DNA of 64,000 nucleotides from Cognatitamlana sp035818475 (GCF_035818475.1 NZ_JAYMGV010000001.1:2046001-2110000); one strand, 5' to 3'; numbered from the stretch's first letter, positions 33,573 to 42,204 are shown. Program-made: numbers and translations. Notes: generated by a model not told the origin, from the sequence alone.

Positions 33573-34754
33573 TTATATTTTAAAATACTTTATATAATTC
33601 TCTAAATCTTTATCACCACGGCCAGATAAACTCACAACCACAATATCATCTGGTTTAAAGGTTTTCTGTTCAAAAATAGCCAAAGCATGAGAGCTTTCAA
33701 TAGCTGGAATAATACCCTCCAACTTACAAAGTTCCAGACCGGCATTCATGGCTTCATCATCTGTGATAGACATAAACGCTGCACGCCCTGTTTTGCATAA
33801 ATGTGAATGCATAGGGCCAACACCAGGATAATCTAAGCCTGCAGAAATAGAATAAGGTTCGGTAATTTGTCCGTCCTGAGTTTGCATTAACAACGTTTTA
33901 CAGCCATGAATAATGCCTTCTTTACCTAGTACTGAAGTTGCAGCACTTTCTCCGGAATCAACTCCCAAACCTGCAGCTTCTACGGCTATAATGCCTACTT
34001 CTTCTTCATGTAAATAGTGGTAATAGGTACCTGCGGCATTACTGCCACCACCAATACAGGCCACTACATAATCAGGATTTTCTCTACCTTCTTGCGCTTT
34101 TAATTGCCATTTTATCTCCTCTGAAATAACAGCCTGAAAGCGTGTTACCATATCCGGGTATGGATGAGGGCCAATAGCAGAACCAATAATATAATGGGTG
34201 TTTACAGGGTTGTTGATCCAATCCCGGATGGCTTCGTTTGTGGCGTCTTTTAAAGTACGGCTACCAGATAATGCCGGTATTACTTTGGCTCCAAGCATTT
34301 TCATCCTGGCTACGTTTGGGGCCTGTCTGGCAATATCAATTTCACCCATATATACAATGCATTCCAATCCCATTAATGCACAAACGGTAGCGGTTGCAAC
34401 ACCGTGTTGCCCGGCACCGGTTTCGGCAATAATTCTGGTTTTACCTAAACGTTTGGCCATTAAAATTTGACCAATGGTATTGTTAATTTTATGGGCGCCG
34501 GTGTGATTTAAATCTTCACGTTTCAAATAAATTTTGGTGTTATACTTTTTCGAAAGGCGTTTAGCAAAGTAGAGTGGAGAAGGGCGCCCCACATAATCTT
34601 TTAAAAGCTGGTTGAATTCCTTTTGGAAATCCGGTTCGGCCATAACTTTTAAATAGTTTTGACGTAACTCTTCTACATTTGGATAGAGCATTTCCGGTAT
34701 GAATGCACCTCCAAATTCCCCGTAATATCCTTTTTCGTCTACGTTGTAATTCAT
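33573..34754 (-). CDS. trpB: Tryptophan synthase beta chain
   Basis: PLP enzyme that joins indole and serine to make tryptophan. GYYGEFGGAFIPEMLYPN at the front, PLYFAKRLS, the PLP-lysine motif KREDLNHTGAHKINN, ETGAGQHGVATATV, and CIGGGSNAAG as the phosphate-binding loop. 393 residues is normal. The region upstream, between trpF and trpB, is occupied by an inverted-repeat element. Confidence 0.97.
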   Translation of the reverse strand: MNYNVDEKGYYGEFGGAFIPEMLYPNVEELRQNYLKVMAEPDFQKEFNQLLKDYVGRPSPLYFAKRLSKKYNTKIYLKREDLNHTGAHKINNTIGQILMAKRLGKTRIIAETGAGQHGVATATVCALMGLECIVYMGEIDIARQAPNVARMKMLGAKVIPALSGSRTLKDATNEAIRDWINNPVNTHYIIGSAIGPHPYPDMVTRFQAVISEEIKWQLKAQEGRENPDYVVACIGGGSNAAGTYYHYLHEEEVGIIAVEAAGLGVDSGESAATSVLGKEGIIHGCKTLLMQTQDGQITEPYSISAGLDYPGVGPMHSHLCKTGRAAFMSITDDEAMNAGLELCKLEGIIPAIESSHALAIFEQKTFKPDDIVVVSLSGRGDKDLENYIKYFKI

Positions 34755-34762
34755 AATCTTTT

Positions 34763-34839
34763 GTCATCCTGAACTTGATTCAGGGTCTTTTAATTTTAGT
34801 TGCAATTTATAATGGATTCCGTATCAAGTACGGAATGAC
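34763..34839. repeat. REP-like inverted repeat element between trpF and trpB
   Basis: A 77-bp element with imperfectly complementary ends: left arm GTCATCCTGAACTTGATTC, right arm ending GTATCAAGTACGGAATGAC. It resembles a family of palindromic repeats (GTCATCCTGAAC...) that I have seen between genes in many bacteria. It overlaps the last 15 bases of trpF and provides the final residues and the TGA stop. A transcribed stem-loop here could lower or protect expression of trpB-trpA. Confidence 0.8.
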
Positions 34840-35474
34840 AAGTTTTCTTTAAATTCTTTTAATTTATCTATGTCCTTCAATCCGGGCTTTATTTCAAATT
34901 TACTATTTACATCTAACGCGTAACAATATGTTGAAGCCTCACTATTTACAAATAGTTTAATGTCTTCAATTTGGTCAACCCCTATACCTCCACTTAAAAA
35001 GTAAGGCTTGGTTGAAGGGTAATTATTAAGTACATTCCAGTCAAACGTATAACCGTTACCTCCGGGTAATTTGCCTTTGGTGTCAAAGAGGTAATAATTA
35101 CAGACCCCTTCATAGGGTTTTAAGGCGTCAAAATTAAATTCATCTTTGATTGAGAATACTTTTACAATGTCTACAAAGTTAATAGCAGAGTCAGTAATAA
35201 TCCTTGTCAAGTCTTTACAGTATTCCGGAGATTCCTTTCCATGCAATTGAATGGCGTTTAACCCATATTTATTTATTTTTTCTAAAATAAAACCAAGACT
35301 AGCATCAACAAATACGCCTGTTTTTTTTATAGTATTTGATATATCAGGGATGATTTCAGCATCAAAATGTCTTGCGGATTTTTCGTAAAATATAAATCCA
35401 AGATAATCGGGTTGCAAGGCTGCAACCTGTTTTATATTATCTGAATATTTCATTCCACAGACCTTTAATTTCAT
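34824..35474 (-). CDS. trpF: Phosphoribosylanthranilate isomerase
   Basis: Third-step enzyme of the tryptophan branch (PRA to CdRP). TIM barrel: LKVCGMKYSDNI at the front with the catalytic Cys, YLGFIFYEKSAR, VGVFVD-like TGVFVDAS, LNAIQLHGKESPEYC, FDTKGKLPGGNGYTFDW with the catalytic Asp, and LSGGIGVDQIEDI. VNSKFEIKPGLKD gives the phosphate-site end. It overlaps trpC by 4 nt (ATGA). Its C-terminal residues SFRT and stop lie inside the REP-like element, so its natural end may have been replaced. Confidence 0.94.
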   Translation of the reverse strand: MKLKVCGMKYSDNIKQVAALQPDYLGFIFYEKSARHFDAEIIPDISNTIKKTGVFVDASLGFILEKINKYGLNAIQLHGKESPEYCKDLTRIITDSAINFVDIVKVFSIKDEFNFDALKPYEGVCNYYLFDTKGKLPGGNGYTFDWNVLNNYPSTKPYFLSGGIGVDQIEDIKLFVNSEASTYCYALDVNSKFEIKPGLKDIDKLKEFKENLSFRT

Positions 35475-36256
35475 GCTTCTAAAGTATTGATAAAGTTTGT
35501 AGCACTAACTCCTGGATTATCAGTTTTCATAAAGTTTTCACCAATCAAAAACCCTTGATAACCATAAGGCTGTAATTCTTTAATAGCATCTATATTGCTA
35601 ATACCACTTTCTGATACTTTTACAAAATCATCAGGGATACTATGGCTCAGGTTTTTACTGGTTTCTAAACTGACTTCAAAAGTCTTTAGGTTTCTGTTGT
35701 TTACCCCTAGCATATCTAAACTGGGCATGATTGATTTGTGTAATTCTTCTTCGTTATGAACTTCTAAAAGCACATTCAAATTCAAGCTTTTGGCACATTC
35801 TGAAAAATGCTTGATCTCTTCTCTTGTTAGAATGGCTGCGATCAATAAAATAACATCTGCGCCATAGGCTTTAGCTTCTATTATTTGATATTCGTCAATA
35901 ATGAATTCCTTTCTTAGAAGGGGTAAGTTGCAACTTGCTCTTGCTGTTAATAAATCGTCTAAAGAGCCACCAAAATATTTGCCGTCAGTTAAAACAGACA
36001 TACCACAAACACCTGCATCTTCATAACCTTTGGCGACATCTTGAACGTTCAATCCGTTATTTATAATTGATTTTGACGGTGAGCGACGTTTGTGCTCAGC
36101 AATAATTCCCGAATTACTTTGACGTAAATTATTTGCTAATGATATTGTAGCTCTTTCAAATAAAACAGATTGTTCTAATTGAGAAACCGGAATCAAATGC
36201 TTTCTAAGGTCAACTTCTTTGCGTTTATCTAATGTTATTTTATCTAAAATATTCAT
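35471..36256 (-). CDS. trpC: Indole-3-glycerol phosphate synthase
   Basis: Converts CdRP to indole-3-glycerol phosphate. TIM barrel with IIAEHKRRSPSKSII (catalytic Lys), VCGMSVLTDGKYFGGS, PLLRKEFIIDEYQIIEA, VILLIAAIL, LLEVHNEEEL, GVNNRNLKTFEV and VSESGISN. The ATG at 36256 starts the usual MNILDKIT; an upstream TTG is less likely. 261 residues. A stand-alone trpC here, not fused with trpF as in E. coli. Confidence 0.95.
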   Translation of the reverse strand: MNILDKITLDKRKEVDLRKHLIPVSQLEQSVLFERATISLANNLRQSNSGIIAEHKRRSPSKSIINNGLNVQDVAKGYEDAGVCGMSVLTDGKYFGGSLDDLLTARASCNLPLLRKEFIIDEYQIIEAKAYGADVILLIAAILTREEIKHFSECAKSLNLNVLLEVHNEEELHKSIMPSLDMLGVNNRNLKTFEVSLETSKNLSHSIPDDFVKVSESGISNIDAIKELQPYGYQGFLIGENFMKTDNPGVSATNFINTLEA

Positions 36257-36322
36257 ATTTCGGTCTTCAGTTTTCAATAGTCACAGTTTATTATCCTTAT
36301 ACTGCGCATTACATACTGTGGA

Positions 36323-37318
36323 TTATTTTTTACTCAACTCAATCAATTTATCTAAACTTGCTTTTGCTTTTCCAGAGAATAACGATGTTTTGGCCATTTC
36401 AAAGCCTTCTTTATGCGAAATTTGTTTTGTGGTAGCAATAGCTAAACCTGCATTGGCGCAAACCACATTATTTTGTGCTTCAGTACCATTTCCACTTATA
36501 ATAGCAACAAATATTTTTGCAGCATCTTCAACAGTATTTCCTCCAAAAATAGCTTCTTGCTTTATTTTACCAAGTCCTAAATCTTCTGGCGAAAAAAGCT
36601 TTTCAGTATGATTGGAAACAATTTTTGCCTTTCCGGTTAATGAAATTTCATCATAGCCATCAAGGGCGTAAACAATATTATAGTTCTTGTCTGTATTTTG
36701 ATATATAAAGCTATAAAGGCGTAAAAGTTCTAAACTATAAACTCCCAACATTTGATTTTTTGGAAATGAAGGGTTAACCATAGGGCCTAACATATTAAAA
36801 AAAGTTTTAACACCTAATGCCCTGCGAATAGGAGCAACATTTTTCATTGCCGGATGAAACAATGGGGCGTGTAAAATACATATGCCGGCTTTGTCTAAAC
36901 AGCGTTTTAAAAAATCTTCATCATTGGAGAATTTTACACCTAAATTTTCCATGACATTAGATGAACCCGAAGTAGATGACACACCATAGTTGCCATGTTT
37001 GGAAACATTAACTCCAGCACCTGCGGTAATAAAAGATGACAAGGTGGAAATGTTGAAGGTGTTTTTACCATCACCTCCCGTACCCACAATATCAATGGCA
37101 TTAAAGTCGCTAAGGTCTATGGATATACAAAGCTCTAAAAGGGCATTTCTAAAGCCTTGCAGTTCTTCAATAGTGATACTTCGCATCATATAAACTGACA
37201 AAAAACATGCTATTTGACTAGGGTTGTACAGGTCATTTGATATATTAACAATAACCTGTTTAGCTTCCTCAGTCGATATGGTCTCATGATTTATAAGCCT
37301 GTTTAGTATATCTTTCAT
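36323..37318 (-). CDS. trpD: Anthranilate phosphoribosyltransferase
   Basis: Joins anthranilate and PRPP. N-terminal helical domain, then the PRPP-binding IDIVGTGGDGKNTFNISTLSSF, SKHGNYGVSSTSGSSNVMENLGV, FLFAP-like ILHAPLFHPAMKNVAPIRRALGVKTFFNMLGPMVNP. The family start is MKDILNRLI at 37318; a second ATG at 37336 would add six residues. 331 residues is normal. Confidence 0.95.
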   Translation of the reverse strand: MKDILNRLINHETISTEEAKQVIVNISNDLYNPSQIACFLSVYMMRSITIEELQGFRNALLELCISIDLSDFNAIDIVGTGGDGKNTFNISTLSSFITAGAGVNVSKHGNYGVSSTSGSSNVMENLGVKFSNDEDFLKRCLDKAGICILHAPLFHPAMKNVAPIRRALGVKTFFNMLGPMVNPSFPKNQMLGVYSLELLRLYSFIYQNTDKNYNIVYALDGYDEISLTGKAKIVSNHTEKLFSPEDLGLGKIKQEAIFGGNTVEDAAKIFVAIISGNGTEAQNNVVCANAGLAIATTKQISHKEGFEMAKTSLFSGKAKASLDKLIELSKK

Positions 37319-37399
37319 TTTTTTAACTTTGGCCATTAGCTTTTGACTATTGGCTATTTTGTGAATTCATTAATTTTGAGAAAGGTTAATAACTCATGG

Positions 37400-37966
37400 T
37401 TAATTATTGACCCAGTTCTCCAGTATCTTTTTTCCTGTTGGTGTTAATACAGATTCAGGATGGTATTGTACACCTCTAACATCATATTCTTTATGCCTTA
37501 AAGACATAACTTGTCCGTTTGCATCAAAGGAAGTGGCTTCTAAACTTTCTGGTAAGTCAGGGCTAACAACCCACGAATGGTAACGTCCTACTTCGATATC
37601 TTTATCTAGGTCTTTGAAGATGTATTCATCATCTACGCTTATGGTCACATGGGTTGCAACGCCATGGTATACATCCTCCAGATTCACTAAAGAACCTCCA
37701 AATACTTCTCCAATGGCTTGCTGCCCCAGGCAAACACCAAAAATACTTTTAGTAGCTGCATATTTTTCAATAATTGGTTTTAATAACCCAGCTTCATCCG
37801 GAATACCGGGGCCTGGAGATAGCACTATTTTATTAAAAGGTTGTACATCTTCCAAAACCAACTTGTCGTTTCTCACTACAGTAACATCGCAGTCTAAATC
37901 TTCTAAATAATGTACAAGATTGTATGTGAAACTGTCGTAATTATCTATAACTAATACTTTTTTCAT
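37400..37966 (-). CDS. trpG: Anthranilate synthase component II (glutamine amidotransferase)
   Basis: Supplies ammonia from glutamine to TrpE. Class I GATase triad: Cys in FGVCLGQQAIGEVFGG, and His and Glu in GVQYHPESVLTPTGKKI. VLVIDNYDSFTYNLVHYLE opens the protein from the ATG at 37966; an upstream frame reaching 37996 is less likely. 188 residues is normal. It may also serve folate synthesis as PabA, as is common for TrpG. Confidence 0.95.
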   Translation of the reverse strand: MKKVLVIDNYDSFTYNLVHYLEDLDCDVTVVRNDKLVLEDVQPFNKIVLSPGPGIPDEAGLLKPIIEKYAATKSIFGVCLGQQAIGEVFGGSLVNLEDVYHGVATHVTISVDDEYIFKDLDKDIEVGRYHSWVVSPDLPESLEATSFDANGQVMSLRHKEYDVRGVQYHPESVLTPTGKKILENWVNN

Positions 37967-38030
37967 AAGCCCTCTTAATTCCCCCTGGGGAGACAATTTT
38001 GGTTAATTTTTTATTTTAAACTTTATAAAC

Positions 38031-39437
38031 TCAAATATCTTCTGCTAATTGAATAGCTTTGGTTAATGCGCCTAACTTATTATATACTTCTTGTAATTCA
38101 TCTTCTTTGTTTGATTTAGATACCAAACCTGCACCGGCTTGCCAATTTAATTTATAATCCTTGCTTAAAAATGTACGAATCATGATGGCATGATTAAAAT
38201 CACCTTCAAAATCCATAAATCCTATAGCGCCACCATAATATCCACGACTGGTTTTTTCATATTGTTCTATCAATTGCATGGCTCTGTGTTTTGGAGCTCC
38301 ACTTAATGTGCCGGCAGGAAATGTATCGGCAACCACTTGCATAGTAGAGGTGGTATTGTGCTTTTGTCCGGTAACCTTACTAACTAAATGAATGACATGA
38401 GAGAAAAACTGAACCTCTCTGTATGTTTCAACTTTTACCTGGCTTCCATGCCTGCTTAAATCATTTCTGGCCAGATCCACAAGCATAACATGTTCTGCAT
38501 TTTCTTTATCATCCTTTTTTAGTTTTTCAGCCAGAATTTCATCCTTTTGCTCATCACCGGTACGTTTAAATGTTCCTGCAATAGGATGGATTTCAGCTAA
38601 TTTGTCAGTTACAATAAGTTGTGCTTCCGGTGAACTGCCAAATATTTTAAAATCACCATAATCAAAATAGAATAGGTAGGGAGATGGGTTAATACTTCTT
38701 AAAGCCCGGTAAATATTAAAATCATCACCGGAGTATTCTTGTGAAAAACGCCTTGATAGTACTAATTGGAATACATCCCCACGGCCACAATGCTTTTTTG
38801 CTAGTTCCACATGGTCTTTAAACTCTTCATCTGTAAGATTAGATTGAATCTCTCCCTTTGCACTAAAATTGTATGAAGCAAAGTTCTGAACATTAATAAG
38901 TTTATCAATGGCATCTATGTTATTTTCAACGCCTTCAAAACAATGTGCAAAAATATAGGCCTCATTTTTAAAGTGATTAATGGCAATAATATTCTGGTAA
39001 ACCGCATAGTAAATATCAGGAATAACAACCGAGTCATCTTTTTTCCCGATTTCAATATCCTCAAAGTACCTTACTGCATCATAAGCGGTGTAACCAAAAA
39101 TACCGTTATTGATAAATTTGAAATTTTCTTCAGATTTGGTGTCAAATCGCTTAGTGAAATTATAGATCTCATCCACTACATTGACAGTTTCAGTAATGTT
39201 TAATGCAGTAGTACTCCCATCCGGGAAGGTTTGAGAAATAACTTCGTTTTCAACTTTTATAGAAGCTATGGGATTAAAACAGATGTATGAAAAGTTTTTA
39301 TGATTTCTGTGATAATCACCACTTTCCAGAAGAATACTATTTGGATATTTATCACGGATCTTATAATAAACCGTTACAGGTGTAATAGTATCGGTTAGGA
39401 TACGTTTGTGATGTGTGTAAAGACTAAATTTTTTCAT
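38031..39437 (-). CDS. trpE: Anthranilate synthase component I
   Basis: Turns chorismate and ammonia into anthranilate, the committed step of tryptophan synthesis. 468 residues. Chorismate-binding domain: GDVFQLVLSRRF, FGSSPEAQLIV, IHPIAGTFKRTGDEQKDEI, HVMLVDLARNDLSRHG, FPAGTLSGAPKHRAMQLIEQ and GGAIGFMDFEGDFNHAIMIRTF. The N-terminal regulatory part contains LLESGDYHRNHKNFSYICFNP, the LLES motif used for tryptophan feedback binding. First structural gene of the operon, preceded by the attenuator. I prefer the ATG at 39437; another lies three codons upstream. Confidence 0.96.
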   Translation of the reverse strand: MKKFSLYTHHKRILTDTITPVTVYYKIRDKYPNSILLESGDYHRNHKNFSYICFNPIASIKVENEVISQTFPDGSTTALNITETVNVVDEIYNFTKRFDTKSEENFKFINNGIFGYTAYDAVRYFEDIEIGKKDDSVVIPDIYYAVYQNIIAINHFKNEAYIFAHCFEGVENNIDAIDKLINVQNFASYNFSAKGEIQSNLTDEEFKDHVELAKKHCGRGDVFQLVLSRRFSQEYSGDDFNIYRALRSINPSPYLFYFDYGDFKIFGSSPEAQLIVTDKLAEIHPIAGTFKRTGDEQKDEILAEKLKKDDKENAEHVMLVDLARNDLSRHGSQVKVETYREVQFFSHVIHLVSKVTGQKHNTTSTMQVVADTFPAGTLSGAPKHRAMQLIEQYEKTSRGYYGGAIGFMDFEGDFNHAIMIRTFLSKDYKLNWQAGAGLVSKSNKEDELQEVYNKLGALTKAIQLAEDI

Positions 39438-39448
39438 ATGTAACATAA

Positions 39449-39478
39449 AAAAGGCTTGTCGTGAATGACAAGCCTTTT
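39449..39478 (-). terminator. trp attenuator terminator
   Basis: A 12-bp perfect stem AAAAGGCTTGTC/GACAAGCCTTTT (39449-39460 with 39467-39478) followed on the minus strand by a T run, 12 nt before trpE. It can only act on the trp leader transcript, because the gene on the other side is divergent. Confidence 0.9.
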
Positions 39479-39522
39479 GATATTTTTATTTTTAAATATA
39501 CTAGGATTCTACTTCACGAAGA

Positions 39523-39570
39523 TTAGTTTCGTAAGCACCACCACCAAGTATTATTTAAAATTGATTTCAT
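39523..39570 (-). CDS. trpL: trp operon leader peptide
   Basis: A 15-codon open frame MKSILNNTWWWCLRN, ATG at 39570, with three consecutive Trp codons at positions 9-11. It sits between the trp promoter and the attenuator hairpin. In classic attenuation, ribosome stalling on Trp codons when tryptophan is scarce lets an antiterminator form. After the Trp codons CTTACGAA can pair with TTCGTGAAG (one bulge), and TCGTGAA can instead pair with TTCACGA in the terminator loop, giving the expected mutually exclusive structures. Confidence 0.9.
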   Translation of the reverse strand: MKSILNNTWWWCLRN

Positions 39571-39589
39571 CTTTTAGTTTTGATAGGTT

Positions 39590-39621
39590 CAAATATAGAA
39601 ATGAAAATATTATTACACAAA
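39590..39621 (-). promoter_or_regulatory. Promoter of the trp operon
   Basis: Minus strand -33 TTTG (39618-39621), 20-nt spacer, -7 TATATTTG (39590-39597). A full match to the Bacteroidota consensus, 20 nt before the leader peptide ATG. Confidence 0.75.
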
Positions 39622-39696
39622 ACTTTAATTCATTTTTTAATTAAAAGTTTGTTAAACTAGAAGATACACAAAGAACTATTGTATATTTTTATACTT

Positions 39697-40236
39697 ATGA
39701 AGTTAAAACTATTATTTGTTGTCATTTTAATAATGACAGGTTGTGCAAAAAACAAAAAAACTGCCGAAGTTTCTCAATCTGTTATAGAGAACGTGATAAA
39801 TCAAGAACAGGGGGCAAATGACATTAAGTTAGAAGTTTATGATTATGCCGGCTTTGAAAAGTTCCTGAATTTACAAGATGATAAAGTTCATGTTGTTAAT
39901 TTTTGGGCTACCTGGTGTGCACCGTGTGTGAAAGAACTCCCTTATTTTGAAAAATTGAATGCAGAATATAAAAATGTTGAAGTTTTATTAGTGAGTTTAG
40001 ATTTTCCACATTTATATGATAAAAAACTGAAACCATTTATTAAAGACAAAAATTTACAATCAAAAGTTATAGCCCTTGATGATGTAGATATGAATTCCTG
40101 GATACCTAAAGTTGATGAAAACTGGTCAGGTTCCATACCTGCTTCTATAATTTATAAGAATAATAACAGTCATTTTTATGAACGCTCATTTACTTATGAA
40201 GAATTGGAAAAAGAAGTCAAACAAATTTTAAATTAA
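39697..40236 (+). CDS. TlpA-family thioredoxin-like lipoprotein
   Basis: 179 residues. The ATG at 39697 gives a lipoprotein signal ending MTGC (Cys near residue 15). The thioredoxin fold follows with the redox motif WATWCAPCVKELP, then LVSLDFP and the cis-Pro region GSIPASIIY. Likely a periplasmic or membrane-attached thiol-disulfide reductase, for example in cytochrome c maturation or oxidative repair. It precedes a second thioredoxin-fold gene by 5 nt and is divergent from the trp operon. Confidence 0.9.
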   Translation: MKLKLLFVVILIMTGCAKNKKTAEVSQSVIENVINQEQGANDIKLEVYDYAGFEKFLNLQDDKVHVVNFWATWCAPCVKELPYFEKLNAEYKNVEVLLVSLDFPHLYDKKLKPFIKDKNLQSKVIALDDVDMNSWIPKVDENWSGSIPASIIYKNNNSHFYERSFTYEELEKEVKQILN

Positions 40237-40241
40237 ATACT

Positions 40242-40859
40242 ATGAAAAGGTCAATTAAATTTACAGGATTATTGTTATTACTGTTTTGTATTAGTGCTTT
40301 TACAATAGGTGATAGCTTGGGGAGTGGATATAAGGTAGGAGATATAGCAGAAGATTTTAAGCTTAAGAACATTGATGGGAAAATGATTTCTTTATCTGAT
40401 TATAAAGATGCCAAAGGCTTTATTGTGACGTTTACCTGTAATACGTGCCCGTATGCCGTTATGTATGAAGATAGAATTATTGCATTAAACAAAAAATATG
40501 AGTCTAAAGGGTATCCTGTAATAGCTATTATGCCAAATAATGTCAAAGTTAAACCCGGTGATGCATTACCGAAAATGAAAAAACGAGCAGAAGAAAAAGG
40601 CTTTAATTTTCCATATTTAATAGATGCAAACCAAAGTGTATATCCAAAATATGGGGCAACAAAAACACCTCATATATTTGTGCTTCAAAAAACCAAAGCA
40701 GGTAATATGGTAAAATATATTGGAGCAATTGATGATAATTACAAAGATGCATCGGCAGTAACAACCAAATATGTAGAAGAAGCTGTTGATGCTTTGTTGA
40801 AAGGTTCTGAAGTGCCTCATAAAGAAACCAAAGCAATAGGTTGTTCCATCAAAGCATAA
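40242..40859 (+). CDS. Secreted thioredoxin/peroxiredoxin-like protein
   Basis: 205 residues with a signal peptide (LLLLFCISAFTIGDS). AhpC/TSA-like fold: VGDIAEDFKLKNIDGKMISLSDY, then FTCNTCPYAVMYEDR with a CxxC pair, AIMPNNVKVKPGDALPKM with a long insert, FPYLIDANQSVYPKYGATKTPHIFVL holding the cis-Pro. The C terminus ends with a third Cys (AIGCSIKA). Typical of the secreted redoxin family with CNTCP. Partner of the upstream TlpA-like protein in an operon. Confidence 0.88.
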   Translation: MKRSIKFTGLLLLLFCISAFTIGDSLGSGYKVGDIAEDFKLKNIDGKMISLSDYKDAKGFIVTFTCNTCPYAVMYEDRIIALNKKYESKGYPVIAIMPNNVKVKPGDALPKMKKRAEEKGFNFPYLIDANQSVYPKYGATKTPHIFVLQKTKAGNMVKYIGAIDDNYKDASAVTTKYVEEAVDALLKGSEVPHKETKAIGCSIKA

Positions 40860-40878
40860 CTTAAATTTACTCAATATT

Positions 40879-40912
40879 AAATCCAAAGCGTAATACTTTG
40901 GATTTTTTTTCG
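40879..40912 (+). terminator. Intrinsic terminator after the redoxin gene
   Basis: Stem AAATCCAAAG (40879-40888) with CTTTGGATTT (40896-40905), 7-nt loop, followed by a T run. Confidence 0.85.
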
Positions 40913-40963
40913 TCTATAGTTTCAGAAATATTAGTTTTGTGAAATATATTTATTTAGAATTAT

Positions 40964-41281
40964 ATGGAAGATTTAACACAAGATGAATGGGCAGAACAAT
41001 TAGCTAATGATGATAATGCTGTTGTAATGGATGTTAGAACAGATGCCGAAGTGGCTGATGGAATCATCCCCAATGCTATTCATATTGATATTTATAAAGG
41101 TCAGGAATTTATAAACGAAATTGATGACCTTGATAAGAGTAAAAATTACTACGTATACTGCCGTTCAGGAAATAGAAGTGGACAAGCCTGTCAAATTATG
41201 GAAGAACTTGGGTTTGAAAATGCATATAACTTAGAAGGCGGTATATTGGAATGGACCGGTGATGTTGTAGATATGGAATAA
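40964..41281 (+). CDS. Rhodanese-like domain protein, cytoplasmic
   Basis: 105 residues, a single rhodanese domain without signal peptide. VVMDVRTDAEVADGIIPNAIHIDI opens the fold, and the active-site loop YCRSGNRSGQACQIM carries the catalytic Cys. GFENAYNLEGGILEW ends the domain. Likely transfers sulfur or senses redox state. The next rhodanese gene starts 6 nt after its stop. Confidence 0.92.
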   Translation: MEDLTQDEWAEQLANDDNAVVMDVRTDAEVADGIIPNAIHIDIYKGQEFINEIDDLDKSKNYYVYCRSGNRSGQACQIMEELGFENAYNLEGGILEWTGDVVDME

Positions 41282-41287
41282 GTTGTT

Positions 41288-41689
41288 GTGAAAGGATATT
41301 TAACTTATTTGTTTTCTGTGTTTGCTTTGATGTTGTTAAATTGCAAGCAATCGGACTATCAGGATGAGTCTATTAGAGTAGATCCGGCACAATTTAAATC
41401 ATTCATTACTAACGATTTTGTACAGCTTATAGACATTAGAACGCCAAAGGAGTTTGCTCAAGAGCATTTACACAATGCTATCAATATTGACTTTTTTTCG
41501 GAAGAGTTTACTGAAGCCATTAACACATTAGACAAGCAAAAACCAGTATATATTTATTGTCGTTCCGGAAAACGGAGTAGTAAAAGCAGTATTTTATTTA
41601 AAGAAGCTGGATTTGACACCATTTATAATTTAAATGGCGGTTTATTAAAATGGAAATCCCAAGAATTACCAATTATTGTTGAAAAATAG
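41288..41689 (+). CDS. Rhodanese-like lipoprotein
   Basis: 133 residues from a GTG start. A lipoprotein-type signal ends near LLNC (Cys about residue 19), so this copy acts outside the inner membrane. The domain has VQLIDIRTPKEFAQEHLHNAINIDF and the active-site loop YCRSGKRSSKSSILF with the catalytic Cys, ending IYNLNGGLLKW. It is a diverged paralogue of the gene 6 nt upstream: a cytoplasmic and an exported rhodanese in tandem. Confidence 0.9.
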   Translation: MKGYLTYLFSVFALMLLNCKQSDYQDESIRVDPAQFKSFITNDFVQLIDIRTPKEFAQEHLHNAINIDFFSEEFTEAINTLDKQKPVYIYCRSGKRSSKSSILFKEAGFDTIYNLNGGLLKWKSQELPIIVEK

Positions 41690-41841
41690 TTAGGATTTAG
41701 GTATTATTAGACATGAAAATCTAATATATAAGCCTTTTTTAATAAACAATTATTCATTTAACTTGTTTTTACAAGAGTTTACTTTTAACCATTATTTTAG
41801 TCATTCACCTTTTTTATTTTAACAAAAGGCACCCTATTTTA

Positions 41842-41849
41842 TATCTTTG
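41842..41849 (+). promoter_or_regulatory. Candidate -7 box for the small membrane protein
   Basis: TATCTTTG, a TAnnTTTG match, 85 nt before the ATG at 41935. No clear -33 box. Confidence 0.35.
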
Positions 41850-41934
41850 ACAAAAGATTTAGGATATTTTGAATTTTTAATAATTTTTTTTAAAATTTTT
41901 TAGGAATTTAATTAATATAATTATTTAAATAAGT

Positions 41935-42204
41935 ATGGAAAATGGTTATGTGATATTAGGAATTATAGCATTGTTATTCTTAAGTATGTATGGGTATTCT
42001 TATTTTTCAGTTGCAAGAGAGAAGATGAGAATGAAAAGAGAGAAGAAAAGGCAGCTTGAACAAGATGCGTTAAGGCGTGAAAGGCGTTTAAAGCATCAAG
42101 CAATTATTGATGAAAAAGTTGAAAACTTTAATAAACGAAAAGAAGAAATACAACGTGAATTACAGTTGTTGGAAAAAATGAAAGAGAAACAGAAAGTGGG
42201 GTAA
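41935..42204 (+). CDS. Small membrane protein with charged coiled coil
   Basis: 89 residues. One N-terminal membrane helix (residues 5-25, VILGIIALLFLSMYGYSYF), then a long basic and acidic helix (about residues 28-86) with heptad-like leucines (ELQLLEKMKEK), probably a coiled coil in the cytoplasm. No domain recognised. It is followed by its own terminator. Confidence 0.75.
   Translation: MENGYVILGIIALLFLSMYGYSYFSVAREKMRMKREKKRQLEQDALRRERRLKHQAIIDEKVENFNKRKEEIQRELQLLEKMKEKQKVG

Noticed and set aside
37975..37993. TTCCCCCTGGGGAGA palindrome before trpG
   Set aside because: Only a short 4-5 bp GC stem. It could be a fragment of a repeat, but too little to claim.
39449..39478. The hairpin before trpE as an ordinary terminator of an upstream gene
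   Set aside because: No gene on the minus strand lies upstream; the next gene is divergent. With the promoter and the Trp-rich leader peptide in place, attenuation is the better reading.
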